Of a DNA stretch of 64,000 bases, positions 1 to 7,800 are shown in pieces. The DNA lies in the NCBI RefSeq assembly GCF_011290505.1, contig NZ_JAANPV010000001.1, positions 310,001 to 374,000 on the forward strand, in the 5' to 3' direction. The position numbers and the translations under genes are program-made. Under the pieces are notes generated by a model. It was not told the DNA's origin. It worked only from the letters and a program-made list of their open reading frames with translations, and did no database searches. This DNA is from Paenalcaligenes suwonensis. GTDB lineage: Bacteria > Pseudomonadota > Gammaproteobacteria > Burkholderiales > Burkholderiaceae_B. The stretch's first letter is position 1; each line of letters begins with the position of its first letter.

Positions 1-753
1 GATCTCGCCATCGCCTTGGGAGAAGTGCAAGTCACCCATGGACAGACCAGCGCCTTTTACATATACCGGGAAGTAAATGCGTGAGCCTATAGTCAGGTTT
101 TTGATGTCCAAGTTACCGCCGTGCTCACGTGGAGGCACGGTGCGTGCAGCTTCAGCAGCAATACGGTCAAACTCAGCGCCTTTCAGACCACGCAGTACGG
201 CTGTTTCTGCGTAAGGCATGTTGGCTTGTTTTTTAGCGCCCAAAGGAGCTTCACGACGGTTCCACTCGCGCAGCAGGTCGTGAGATGGCAAGGTACCAAT
301 CAAGCCTGGGTGCATCATGGCACCAATACGCACGCCAGGAATATGACGTGAGGTGGCATGCATACCGTGCAAATTCCAGATAGCTTTGTCGGCGTCAGGG
401 AACGTATCTACCAAGAAACCACCACCGTTTTCTTTGGCAAAAATTCCCGAGAAGCCAACGGGAGTGATGTAACGGATGTCCAGCAGGTCTACTACGAGGA
501 TGTCACCGGGTTCGGCACCTTCTACGTGAATAGGGCCTGTCAGCGGGTGTGCCCGAGTCAGGTCTACATCACGTACATCGTTCACGCTATCGGTATCTTT
601 AATCTGGGCATCTAAGAAGTCCAGACATTCCAAAATCATCTCTTCGCCGGGTTTGACGCTAGTGAGTTCTGGGATGTCAGGGTGCCAGCGGTTATGGCCG
701 ATTTCTGCCTGTTCAGATAATGGAGCACCAGGTTTGATTTTAATGTGCTGCAT
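1..753 (-). CDS. fmdA: Formamidase/acetamidase (FmdA family), 3' end outside window
   Basis: This is a partial gene: 251 codons are visible from the ATG at 753-751 and the reading frame runs off the left edge. The protein begins MQHIKIKPGAPLSEQAEIG and contains HNRWHPDIPE, GDILVVDLLD and FPDADKAIWNLHGMHATSRH, all typical of the FmdA/AmdA amidase family, which hydrolyses formamide or short aliphatic amides to ammonia and the acid in the cytoplasm. The start is supported by a strong ribosome site, AAGGAGACC, 3-11 bases upstream on the minus strand. It is transcribed away from glnK-amtB, which fits a role in nitrogen scavenging, although formamide versus acetamide specificity cannot be told from this part. 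A perfect inverted repeat about 60 bp upstream (809-824) may be its operator. Family assignment is secure; substrate is not. Confidence 0.88.
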   Translation of the reverse strand, partial: MQHIKIKPGAPLSEQAEIGHNRWHPDIPELTSVKPGEEMILECLDFLDAQIKDTDSVNDVRDVDLTRAHPLTGPIHVEGAEPGDILVVDLLDIRYITPVGFSGIFAKENGGGFLVDTFPDADKAIWNLHGMHATSRHIPGVRIGAMMHPGLIGTLPSHDLLREWNRREAPLGAKKQANMPYAETAVLRGLKGAEFDRIAAEAARTVPPREHGGNLDIKNLTIGSRIYFPVYVKGAGLSMGDLHFSQGDGEI

Positions 754-808
754 AAGGTCTCCTTTTTATAGCGAAGGACGCTTGCTTGTGTTTATAAAAA
801 TATATGCC

Positions 809-824
809 GCGTAATGTATTACGC
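809..824. promoter_or_regulatory. Perfect inverted repeat upstream of fmdA, candidate operator
   Basis: GCGTAAT-GT-ATTACGC is a perfect 7-bp dyad with a 2-base centre, located 56-71 bp before the fmdA start codon. A further copy of the CGTAAT half-site occurs at 832-837. The short spacer makes it more like a dimeric repressor or activator site than an RNA hairpin. The binding protein is unknown and no regulator gene lies beside it in this window. Confidence 0.4.
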
Positions 825-1199
825 TAGCTTTCGTAATAACAGCATGGTGTGAGGCGCTTTGTCAAAGAGGGAAATCCGCTGTTGAGTTCACGGATATAAC
901 CCGTCGGTCACATTGTTTCTTAGGCCGGTTTTTGAGGATGGAAAACGTATTACCTCTGATACCGTTGTGTTTCATACGTTTGGGAGCGACGTAGCCGCAG
1001 TTCAGAAGGCCCATTACCCCTCTGAAAATGCATTGTTGGTGATTTTTGTAGTAGCGCCACCACGAGAATCTAAGGGTAAACACGAAGTTCTGGTGCGTTT
1101 TTTTATTTGTGTTTATTTTAGTAAATAGGGCGTTTGGCGAGTCCGAGTATTCCTGGAAACAGGCCTCGTGATCGCAAGGTATTTTTTCTCTGGAGCTCT

Positions 1200-1216
1200 G
1201 GCACGCCTAGCGTGCC
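1200..1216. promoter_or_regulatory. Perfect 7-bp dyad upstream of glnK
   Basis: GGCACGC-CTA-GCGTGCC is a perfect inverted repeat 37-53 bp before the glnK start. Its form (GC-rich arms ending in GCAC/GTGC, 3-base centre) is reminiscent of NtrC sites, but the match to the enterobacterial consensus is only partial. It may alternatively be a transcribed leader hairpin. Confidence 0.35.
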
Positions 1217-1252
1217 TGCACATCTTTTTAAAGAGCAACAGAGGAAATAATC

Positions 1253-1591
1253 ATGAAATTGATTACTGCCATTATTAAGCCCTTCAAGCTGGATGATGTT
1301 CGAGAAGCATTGTCTGAGCTTGGTGTTCAGGGCATGACCATCAGCGAAGCGCGAGGCTTCGGGCGACAAAAAGGCCATACCGAGCAGTATCGCGGTGCCG
1401 ATTATGTTGTCGACTTTATCCCCAAATTACGAATAGAAATTGCTGTCAGCGACCACGACGTTGACCGGGCAATAGATGGCCTATGCGCGGCGGCTTATAC
1501 CGGTGCCATTGGCGATGGCAAGGTGTTTGTTTTGCCATTAGAGCGGGTGATCCGCATTCGTACACAGGAAACAGGGGATGGGGCGATATGA
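1253..1591 (+). CDS. glnK: PII nitrogen regulatory protein (GlnK/GlnB type)
   Basis: This 112-residue protein starts MKLITAIIKPFKLDDVREAL and has the full PII layout. The T-loop carries the uridylylation tyrosine at position 51 (RGADYVVDF), and the B- and C-loop segments TGAIGDGKVFV and IRIRTQETG follow. PII proteins sense 2-oxoglutarate and ATP/ADP, are modified by GlnD, and control ammonium transport and assimilation. The gene lies 43 bp before amtB on the same strand, so by genome context it is the GlnK paralogue that docks on the transporter and blocks the channel when ammonium is plentiful. The ribosome site is AGAGGAAATAATC before ATG. Length matches the family exactly. Only the glnK versus glnB label rests on context. 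Confidence 0.95.
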   Translation: MKLITAIIKPFKLDDVREALSELGVQGMTISEARGFGRQKGHTEQYRGADYVVDFIPKLRIEIAVSDHDVDRAIDGLCAAAYTGAIGDGKVFVLPLERVIRIRTQETGDGAI

Positions 1592-1634
1592 CGCCTGATC
1601 CCTGCTGATGCTATTTATTATTTAAGGAATACAC

Positions 1635-2861
1635 ATGAACTCAACAGATTTTGTTTGGGTCAGCGTCGCGACGTTGCTCGTGCTGATGATGGTCGCGCCC
1701 GGTCTTGCTTTGTTTTACGGTGGATTGGTGCGCGGTAAAAATGTGCTGTCGGTGTCTACCCAAGTGTTGACCACCTTCAGTTTGGCCGTGGTTATATGGT
1801 TTGCTTATGGTTACTCGTTTGCGTTTACCGAAGGCAATGCCGTGATTGGCGGATGGTCCAAACTATTTTTTGCTGGCATGTTGGATCTATCTAGCGACTC
1901 GTTTGAGGTGGCCGGCAGCATTCCTGAAATCAGCTTTGCGGCGTTTCAGGCCACTTTCGCTGGTATTACGTGCGCACTGATTGTGGGTGGTTTTGCCGAT
2001 AGAGTACGCTTTGGTGCGGTGATTCTATTCACAGCCATTTGGATGACATTTTCCTATTTGCCTGTTGCCCACATGGTGTGGTCGCCGGGTGGATGGTTGT
2101 TTGAGCGAGGGGCATTAGACTTTGCTGGTGGTACGGTCGTGCACATCAATGCGGGTATGGCAGCGCTAGTGGCTGCGTGGTATACCGGGCGTCGATTAGA
2201 GTATGGGCGTGAAGCGTTACGGCCTCATAACTTGCCTATGACCATGACTGGCGCAGCATTATTGTGGGTAGGTTGGTTTGGCTTTAATGCGGGTTCGGCC
2301 TTGGGTGCCAACATGCAGGCAGCCTTAGCCTTTTTGAATACGCTTATTGCGGCAGCAGGCGGTATTTTGGCGTGGTTGTTGGTAGAGCGTCTAGTGAAAG
2401 GCAAAGCCTCCTTGCTAGGAGCGGCATCAGGTGCTGTAGCGGGTTTGGTGGGTATTACACCAGCGGCTGGTTTGGTTGGGCCATTTGGGGCATTGGTGAT
2501 TGGTTTACTGACTGCAGCGGCATGCGTGTGGGGAGTAAATGGTTTGCGCCACATGCTGAAAGTGGACGATGCGCTGGATGTGTTCGGGATTCATGGTGTT
2601 GGTGGCATCGTTGGTGCACTTCTAACCGGTATTTTTAATGCCCAATTATTGGGTGGGCCCGGTTTGGCCAGCTTTTCCGAAGTACCTTATCAACTGTGGA
2701 TACAGGCAGAAGGCGTACTGATTACCATGGTATGGTCCGGCGTTGTGGCATTAGGCGCATGCATAGCCGTACATGAAACGATTGGTTGGAGAGTAAGTAA
2801 AGATGAAGAAAGCACAGGTTTGGATATTACCTCGCATGGGGAATCCGCATATTCCCTCTAA
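1635..2861 (+). CDS. amtB: Ammonium transporter AmtB
   Basis: This 408-residue membrane protein of the Amt/MEP/Rh family conducts ammonium into the cytoplasm. Family motifs are visible throughout: ALFYGGLVRGKN near the N-terminus, the twin pore histidines in GGTVVHINAGMAAL and FGIHGVGGIVGALL, and a short cytoplasmic tail after the last helix that would contact PII. About eleven hydrophobic segments are present. It begins directly with the first helix and lacks the long cleavable leader of E. coli AmtB. It follows glnK at 43 bp with ribosome site TTAAGGAATACAC, so the two are probably co-transcribed under nitrogen control. A strong hairpin terminator lies 28 bp after the stop codon. The assignment is firm. 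Confidence 0.96.
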   Translation: MNSTDFVWVSVATLLVLMMVAPGLALFYGGLVRGKNVLSVSTQVLTTFSLAVVIWFAYGYSFAFTEGNAVIGGWSKLFFAGMLDLSSDSFEVAGSIPEISFAAFQATFAGITCALIVGGFADRVRFGAVILFTAIWMTFSYLPVAHMVWSPGGWLFERGALDFAGGTVVHINAGMAALVAAWYTGRRLEYGREALRPHNLPMTMTGAALLWVGWFGFNAGSALGANMQAALAFLNTLIAAAGGILAWLLVERLVKGKASLLGAASGAVAGLVGITPAAGLVGPFGALVIGLLTAAACVWGVNGLRHMLKVDDALDVFGIHGVGGIVGALLTGIFNAQLLGGPGLASFSEVPYQLWIQAEGVLITMVWSGVVALGACIAVHETIGWRVSKDEESTGLDITSHGESAYSL

Positions 2862-2888
2862 ACGTACTACACGTACAGAAAGAGCAAG

Positions 2889-2912
2889 GGCAGGCCATTT
2901 GGCCTGCCTTTC
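2889..2912 (+). terminator. Rho-independent terminator after amtB
   Basis: GGCAGGCCA-TT-TGGCCTGCC forms a perfect 9-bp stem followed by TTTCT, 28 bp after the amtB stop. It ends the glnK-amtB unit. Confidence 0.8.
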
Positions 2913-2986
2913 TACTGTCAGCATAGTTAAGCCTTAACGCTCTGTTTTTAGGGTTTAGCTATGGTGATAAGGTCTAGGTAACGGGC

Positions 2987-3031
2987 GCAAAAAAGGCCTG
3001 AGTTCGGTGTGATACCAGAATCTCAGACCTT
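2987..3031 (-). terminator. Probable terminator after aspA
   Basis: Read on the minus strand, AAGGTCTGAG pairs with CTCAGGCCTT (one G-U pair) across a 19-base loop and is followed directly by a run of T. It lies 75 bp beyond the aspA stop. The long loop lowers confidence. Confidence 0.5.
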
Positions 3032-3105
3032 AGCTGCGTAGTGTCTAACTTAGCAGTAATACCGTGTTAGAGCGCTATGCGGTCTTCTATAGTGCCAGTA
3101 ACGAA

Positions 3106-4521
3106 TTACTTGGCTTTGCGCGGAGCAATCATGTTTTCTGGGCGCATTACGTCAGCCAGAACATCTTCTGCCAGCAACTGTTCTTCTTGAACCAGTTCCA
3201 ACACACCACGGCCAGAATCCAGCGCATGTTTAGCAATGCGTGTGGAGTTTTCGTAGCCGATGTAAGGGTTCAATGCAGTGATCAGACCAATAGACTGTTT
3301 AACCAGTGTTTCGCAACGCTCTTGGTTAGCAGTGATATCGTCAATACACAGTGTGCGCATCATGTCGGCAGCACGTGCCAACATTTCAATAGAACTAAAC
3401 AGCTTGTAGGCAACCAGTGGTTCCATCGCGTTTAACTGCAACTGACCTGCTTCCGCAGCAAATGTCAGGGCTAGGTCATTACCAATCACTTCAAAAGCGA
3501 TTTGGCTTACGGCTTCAGGAATTACAGGGTTTACTTTACCTGGCATGATGGAGCTACCGGGCTGGCGTGCTGGCAAGTTGATTTCGCCAATACCAGTGCG
3601 TGGGCCGCTAGACAACAAACGCAAGTCATTGCTGATTTTGGACAGCTTCACAGCAGTGCGTTTCAGTTCGCCTGACAAGGAAACGAAGTCGCCCATATCA
3701 GAGGTGGCTTCGATCAAGTCTGGAGCGGCTTTAATGTTAAAGCCACTGACATCAGCCAAAGCTTGCACAGCTAGCATTTGGTAGTCAGGGTCAGCATTGA
3801 TACCTGTACCAATCGCTGTACCACCCAAGTTAACCGCTTCTAGCAATTCTGGTGCTTGTTGACGAATGCGACGTGCATCTTCAGCGATGTTGTTCGCGAA
3901 AGCGCGGAACTCTTGACCTACTGTCATAGGCACAGCGTCTTGCATTTGGGTACGGCCCATTTTCAAGATGCCGTCAAAGGCGTCAGCTTTGCTGTTGAAC
4001 GATGCAACCAGTTGGTCCAAGCTTTGAGTCAAACGCTCAACGCTTAGCAACAAGCCTACGCGAATCGCAGTAGGGTAAGCGTCGTTTGTGGACTGAGCCA
4101 TGTTCACATCATTGTTGGGGTGCAGGTGTTTGTACTCCCCTTTTTGATGGCCCATGCTTTCCAGCGCCACGTTTGCAATCACTTCATTGGCATTCATGTT
4201 GGTGGATGTACCAGCACCACCCTGAATCATGTCTACAACGAATTGATCCAGATATTCGCCATTAATAATGCGGTTACACGCATTGGTAATGGCTTGGCAT
4301 TTCTCGTCACTCAGGCAGCCTAATTTGTTATTGGCTGTTGCGGCGGCGTGTTTGACCATTGCCAAGGCGGCGACAAACTTAGGATAGTTTGCCAGAGTAA
4401 TACCGGTCAGATTGAAGTTCTCGGCTGCGCGCAGTGTTTGTACACCGTAGTAGGACTCAGCAGGGATCTCTCGTGTTCCAAGAAGGTCTTTTTCTATACG
4501 TGAGAGTGAAGAAGTGCTCAT
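3106..4521 (-). CDS. aspA: Aspartate ammonia-lyase (aspartase)
   Basis: This 471-residue cytoplasmic enzyme interconverts L-aspartate with fumarate and ammonia. It belongs to the fumarase/aspartase superfamily: the signature GSSIMPGKVNP sits at residues 322-332 and supplies the catalytic serine loop. The upstream blocks GGAGTSTNMNANEV and HPNNDVNMAQSTND are also intact. The N-terminus RIEKDLLGTREIPAES is the aspartase rather than the fumarase C form. The start is the ATG at 4521; the ribosome site before it is weak. The gene stands alone, with 492 bp of non-coding DNA upstream and a likely terminator downstream. Its product feeds amino-acid nitrogen and carbon into central metabolism, in keeping with glnK-amtB and the dadA-like gene on either side. 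Confidence 0.95.
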   Translation of the reverse strand: MSTSSLSRIEKDLLGTREIPAESYYGVQTLRAAENFNLTGITLANYPKFVAALAMVKHAAATANNKLGCLSDEKCQAITNACNRIINGEYLDQFVVDMIQGGAGTSTNMNANEVIANVALESMGHQKGEYKHLHPNNDVNMAQSTNDAYPTAIRVGLLLSVERLTQSLDQLVASFNSKADAFDGILKMGRTQMQDAVPMTVGQEFRAFANNIAEDARRIRQQAPELLEAVNLGGTAIGTGINADPDYQMLAVQALADVSGFNIKAAPDLIEATSDMGDFVSLSGELKRTAVKLSKISNDLRLLSSGPRTGIGEINLPARQPGSSIMPGKVNPVIPEAVSQIAFEVIGNDLALTFAAEAGQLQLNAMEPLVAYKLFSSIEMLARAADMMRTLCIDDITANQERCETLVKQSIGLITALNPYIGYENSTRIAKHALDSGRGVLELVQEEQLLAEDVLADVMRPENMIAPRKAK

Positions 4522-5013
4522 AATTAAATGTTTTTAGACGTAGATGTCCGCGGTGATAAAAAACAAAAAATGAAGTGATCGCCCCTTACCAAAGCCAGTC
4601 GATGATGGGCGATGCTTGTGATGAGCATGCAGGTTTTTACGAGTGATGGAGCCGCATTCACAAAATCCTGTGTAGGGAGTGAGCGTAGGACTTCAATGTT
4701 CGTCATCTATGTTTTTGGCAAGACGCCGCGATGCCCGCGACCCGTACTTTGTAGGGTAGTAACCATGACATGAACCCTACATACTAACAGGCACAGCTGG
4801 GAAGTGACACCGTTCTGTTAATTATAGGGTTCAGATGGAGCAATTGTTTCGGCTGATTTACAAAAAAAACTCCAATCGTTGCGTGAGATTCACTTTTTTG
4901 TAACCTAAAGGATTTTAGGGTGTTCACCGCGTGGACATTGGGCTGCTCGTAGTGGTTGAGGACTACAGGCAGCCTACTAGGAGTGACATGCGTGCTAGAA
5001 ACGCAGTTGGTGG
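4522..5013. other. Intergenic region upstream of aspA
   Basis: No credible gene is seen in this 492-bp gap; the one open frame (4524-4706, minus) has no recognisable features. It should contain the aspA promoter. TGTAGGG occurs at 4671-4677 and 4750-4756 and its reverse complement at 4775-4781, the last two forming an 8-bp inverted repeat (4750-4757 / 4774-4781) that could be an operator or the 3' hairpin of the dadA unit. Confidence 0.4.
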
Positions 5014-6261
5014 TTAGGGGGCGAAAGGAGCTGGGTTTACCGACAACGGGCTGTTGGTCAGCATATCGCTTAGCAACTGGGCTGAACCGGCAGCGAGGGT
5101 GAAACCCAATGCGCCATGGCCAATATTCATCCACACATTTTGCGTGTTAGGGCAGGCACCTATCACGGGTTTCCCTGTCGGTGTAGCGGGACGTAACCCT
5201 GCCCACGGCTGAGCTTCTTGTAGATTCAGTTGCGGGAAAGTACCTTGAATTTGGTTTTTCAAGATGCCAATGCGCGCTGGGTCTACATCGTTAGAGAAGT
5301 TCTTGATATCCACCATGGCCGCAATACGCAGTTGTGTGCCAATAGGGGCATACACAATGCGGCGTGCGTAATCGGTGACGCTGATTTTTGGGAACAGTGC
5401 CGACTGATTTTCCTGATCCAAAGTCAGGCTATAGCCTTTGAGGGGGAAGAGCAGTGGTGAGTAGCCTAAGGGTTTTAGCAAGCTACCGCTTTGTACGCCA
5501 CCAGACACCACAAAGTGGTCAGCTTCTATATCGCCTGCGCTGGTCTGCACGGCATGAACCACCGATCCTGTTTTTTTGAACCCGTGCGCCGTTACACCAT
5601 TTAACAGGGTGAAGGTGCTGCTTTGTTGCAGCTTTTGCAGCATGGATTTCGCTAATACATGGCAGTCGCCAACCTCTTCATCGGCGGTATAGACGGCACC
5701 AATAGCGCGGCCACGCATACCTTCCATAGCAGGTTCAAGCGCGAACAGCTCTTCGGCATCCAACAGCTTTTGCGATGCACCCAGCTTTGCTTGTTTTTCT
5801 ACTTGGCGGCGCGCGCTGTCCCAGCTTTTAGCGTTCTCATGCACAATGAGTTTGCCATTGACTTGGTGATGAAACTCCAGCCCGTCATGTTCCAGCCAAT
5901 GATGAATGTTTTGGCGACTTTGGTAGGACAGTGTCAGCAAAGCCTTAGTTGATGCACTTTGCACCGAGCTGCGGCAAGCCATCAAAAAGTGGGTGAGCCA
6001 GCGCCATTGCGCGAAGCTGAACTGTGGGGTGAATTTCAACGGGGAATCTTTGCGGCCCAGCCATTTGGGCAAGTCAACAAAGACAGAGGGGTCAGCCAGT
6101 GGGGCCACATAGCTGTAACTTAACTGTCCGCCATTGGCGAAACTCGCTTTCAGAGCAACATCGTGTTCAGCTTCAATCAGGGTGACCTGTATGCCCTGTT
6201 TAGTTAGTTGGTAGGCAGCGGCTACGCCAACAATCCCACCGCCAATAATGCAGACATGCAT
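5014..6261 (-). CDS. dadA: D-amino-acid dehydrogenase (DadA-type FAD oxidoreductase)
   Basis: This 415-residue FAD-dependent oxidoreductase of the DAO family oxidatively deaminates D-amino acids, passing electrons to the respiratory chain at the inner face of the membrane. The dinucleotide-binding motif IIGGGIVGVAAAYQL is at residues 5-19 and is followed by an acidic strand end (VTLIEAE). The segment ASFANGGQLSYSYVAPLADPSV is the DadA-specific block, and PWAGLRPATPTGKPVIGACP and GHGALGFTLAAGSAQLL near the C-terminus complete the FAD site. It is slightly shorter than E. coli DadA (432). It lies 91 bp after a LysR gene on the same strand, and a LysR-type dyad at 6345-6363 sits at the right distance upstream to act on its promoter. 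No alanine racemase gene is next to it, so D-alanine is a likely but unproven substrate. Confidence 0.85.
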   Translation of the reverse strand: MHVCIIGGGIVGVAAAYQLTKQGIQVTLIEAEHDVALKASFANGGQLSYSYVAPLADPSVFVDLPKWLGRKDSPLKFTPQFSFAQWRWLTHFLMACRSSVQSASTKALLTLSYQSRQNIHHWLEHDGLEFHHQVNGKLIVHENAKSWDSARRQVEKQAKLGASQKLLDAEELFALEPAMEGMRGRAIGAVYTADEEVGDCHVLAKSMLQKLQQSSTFTLLNGVTAHGFKKTGSVVHAVQTSAGDIEADHFVVSGGVQSGSLLKPLGYSPLLFPLKGYSLTLDQENQSALFPKISVTDYARRIVYAPIGTQLRIAAMVDIKNFSNDVDPARIGILKNQIQGTFPQLNLQEAQPWAGLRPATPTGKPVIGACPNTQNVWMNIGHGALGFTLAAGSAQLLSDMLTNSPLSVNPAPFAP

Positions 6262-6344
6262 GAATATAACCGTAACGTTAAGTGAGTAACGCTTCGATTC
6301 TGACAGTGAAGCACGGACTTTTCCAATAGCGAAGCGGGTGTGGT

Positions 6345-6363
6345 CTATAACATTAGGTTATAG
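6345..6363. promoter_or_regulatory. LysR-type dyad (CTATAAC-N5-GTTATAG) upstream of dadA
   Basis: A perfect 7-bp inverted repeat containing ATAAC-N5-GTTAT, the classical LysR T-N11-A form. It overlaps the stop codon of the LysR gene and is centred 93 bp before the dadA start, so a start site about 30 bp before dadA would place it near -63, the usual LysR recognition position. A lone GTTATAG half-site also occurs at 7330-7336 upstream of the LysR gene itself. Confidence 0.5.
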
Positions 6364-7273
6364 AGTGAGGGGAAAGTAGGTTATCCGTTTTGCTGGGAAA
6401 TACATACTGTTTGCAGGCTTTTTGTAGTCTGTCGATTAAGGTGCGCTGTATGGCAGACAACGGGTCGTTGGCATGGGTCATCAAGGTGATGGGGATTGTG
6501 GTGTGGGGGGTTAATCGACTAATCATCAGCCCTGGTCGCAGCATGGCGTGGGCGGTGATGAGGTCTATAACGGTTTCGCCTAAACCCGCTGCGACTAATG
6601 AACACGCTACATAGTGTGTTTGTACTTGTGCGCAGACTTTGGCTTCTACTTTGTGTTCATCCAGAACGCCTTGTAAGACGCTACCCGATGGGTCTCGGGG
6701 GTCTAGTGCAATGTAGTTCTTATGGTTTAGATCGCTAATGTGCTTTGCGCCTAGTGTGCCTTCAGGCCCTAGGTGCACCAGTTCTATTTGACCGAGGTGG
6801 GTGAGCTGAATGCCCGGCGTTTGTTCGCTAGAAAAAGAAATAATCATATCGAGATCACGCGACAGTAGGGCTTCACGTAATTCGCCACTGTGGTGTGCGC
6901 GTAAATCGAAGGTGATATGTGGCTGTGCTTTTTGGCTTTGACGCATTACCTCGGGTAACAAGCCTAAACCCATGGTGGGGTTGATGCCTATGCGCAAATG
7001 GCCATGTTGGCTATGACGTAAATTAAATGCCAAACGACGTACGTGGGCTAGCTCATGCTGTAAGTGGGCAACGCGTGGTTCCAAGATGCCCGCTTCTCGA
7101 GTGGGTTGCAGGCGGCCTTTGATGCGTTCAAATAACTTAAAGCCCAATTGCTGCTCTGCGCTAGCAAGCAGTTTGCTGGCGGCAGGCTGTGAAATATGCA
7201 GCAGCTTAGCGGCATCCGTTAGCGATCCGGTACGGCAAATCGCATCAAAAATCTCAATATGGCGTAATCGCAT
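6353..7273 (-). CDS. LysR-family transcriptional regulator, probable dadA regulator
   Basis: This 306-residue protein has an N-terminal winged helix-turn-helix (residues 1-60; RHIEIFDAICRTGSLTDAAK, ISQPAASKLLASAEQQLGFKLFER) followed by a periplasmic-binding-like effector domain. That is the standard LysR length and layout. It is encoded immediately upstream of the D-amino-acid dehydrogenase on the same strand, which makes that gene its likely target; the effector is probably an amino acid or its D-form. The GTTATAG motif found as a full dyad at its 3' end and as a half-site before its own start suggests it controls both genes. No closer family name is justified. Confidence 0.85.
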   Translation of the reverse strand: MRLRHIEIFDAICRTGSLTDAAKLLHISQPAASKLLASAEQQLGFKLFERIKGRLQPTREAGILEPRVAHLQHELAHVRRLAFNLRHSQHGHLRIGINPTMGLGLLPEVMRQSQKAQPHITFDLRAHHSGELREALLSRDLDMIISFSSEQTPGIQLTHLGQIELVHLGPEGTLGAKHISDLNHKNYIALDPRDPSGSVLQGVLDEHKVEAKVCAQVQTHYVACSLVAAGLGETVIDLITAHAMLRPGLMISRLTPHTTIPITLMTHANDPLSAIQRTLIDRLQKACKQYVFPSKTDNLLSPHSIT

Positions 7274-7800
7274 GGGCTGAAGAACGCAGTAGAAACAAAG
7301 GTGATGCTGCCATTATTACATGCCTTTAAGTTATAGGGTGGCAGGGTGGTTAAGGCGGTGGGGTCGCTGCGTGGGGGGTATTGGCTAAGCCTAGAGAAAT
7401 AGGGCTGCCTAGCGGATCTTTTTAGGGCATGAAATGAGTAGGATTCATGTGTTTCGCTGATTGGAATTTTATTGATTTAACGCATTTGGTTTCCAAATTT
7501 ATGGCTTATTTTGGGCTTACAGTTATGTGATGAAAGTATTCTGGTGTATAAGTTGGCTGTGCCAGTCTTCTAGGGCTACGGATAAACAAGTATTTGTTAT
7601 CCATTGATTTTCAAGTATGATTCGCCGATACAGATGTTTCGTTAACGTGTTTTCAGGAATCATTTGTTGTTTAAAATGCGCTGCGAATCAGGGATTTCAC
7701 TTGTTTTTTTCAAGCAGGAGATCTGTACCATCTAGTGGTTCATTCTGAGCCAACCCAAGGGGTTGCATCGTCGCAAGACGCGTCAATAGAGGAGTCATAT
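7274..7800. other. Divergent intergenic region, LysR gene / TRAP transporter
   Basis: This 527-bp gap separates oppositely directed genes and should carry both promoters. A GTTATAG half-site is at 7330-7336. The in-frame extension of the downstream gene back to a GTG at 7735 has no ribosome site and is not taken as coding. The 7440-7700 part is AT-rich and looks like a promoter region, but no clear -35/-10 pair could be fixed. Confidence 0.4.

Larger units (their letters stand above)
754..1252. other. Intergenic region between fmdA and glnK
   Basis: This 499-bp divergent gap shows no convincing gene; two overlapping short frames on opposite strands lack ribosome sites and family features. 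It holds two perfect dyads, 809-824 near fmdA and 1200-1216 near glnK, so it probably carries the promoters of both transcription units. A clean sigma-54 element (GG-N10-GC) was looked for before glnK and not found. Confidence 0.5.

Noticed and set aside
862-1128. Two overlapping short open frames on opposite strands between fmdA and glnK
   Set aside because: No ribosome site, no family features, and they overlap each other in a promoter region.
1150-1222. Sigma-54 promoter before glnK (TGGCAC...TGC)
   Set aside because: The spacing between the GG and GC dinucleotides does not equal 10 in any alignment tried.
2225-2554. 110-codon open frame antisense to amtB, and many similar frames antisense to or out of frame with long genes
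   Set aside because: All are shadows of well-supported genes without independent signals.
4524-4706. Short open frame (60 codons, minus) just before aspA
   Set aside because: Composition and residues look random and no ribosome site is visible; treated as leader or promoter DNA.
7735-7800. Upstream GTG start for the TAXI binding protein
   Set aside because: It lacks a ribosome site and adds 22 polar residues before the signal peptide; ATG 7801 has GAGGAG.
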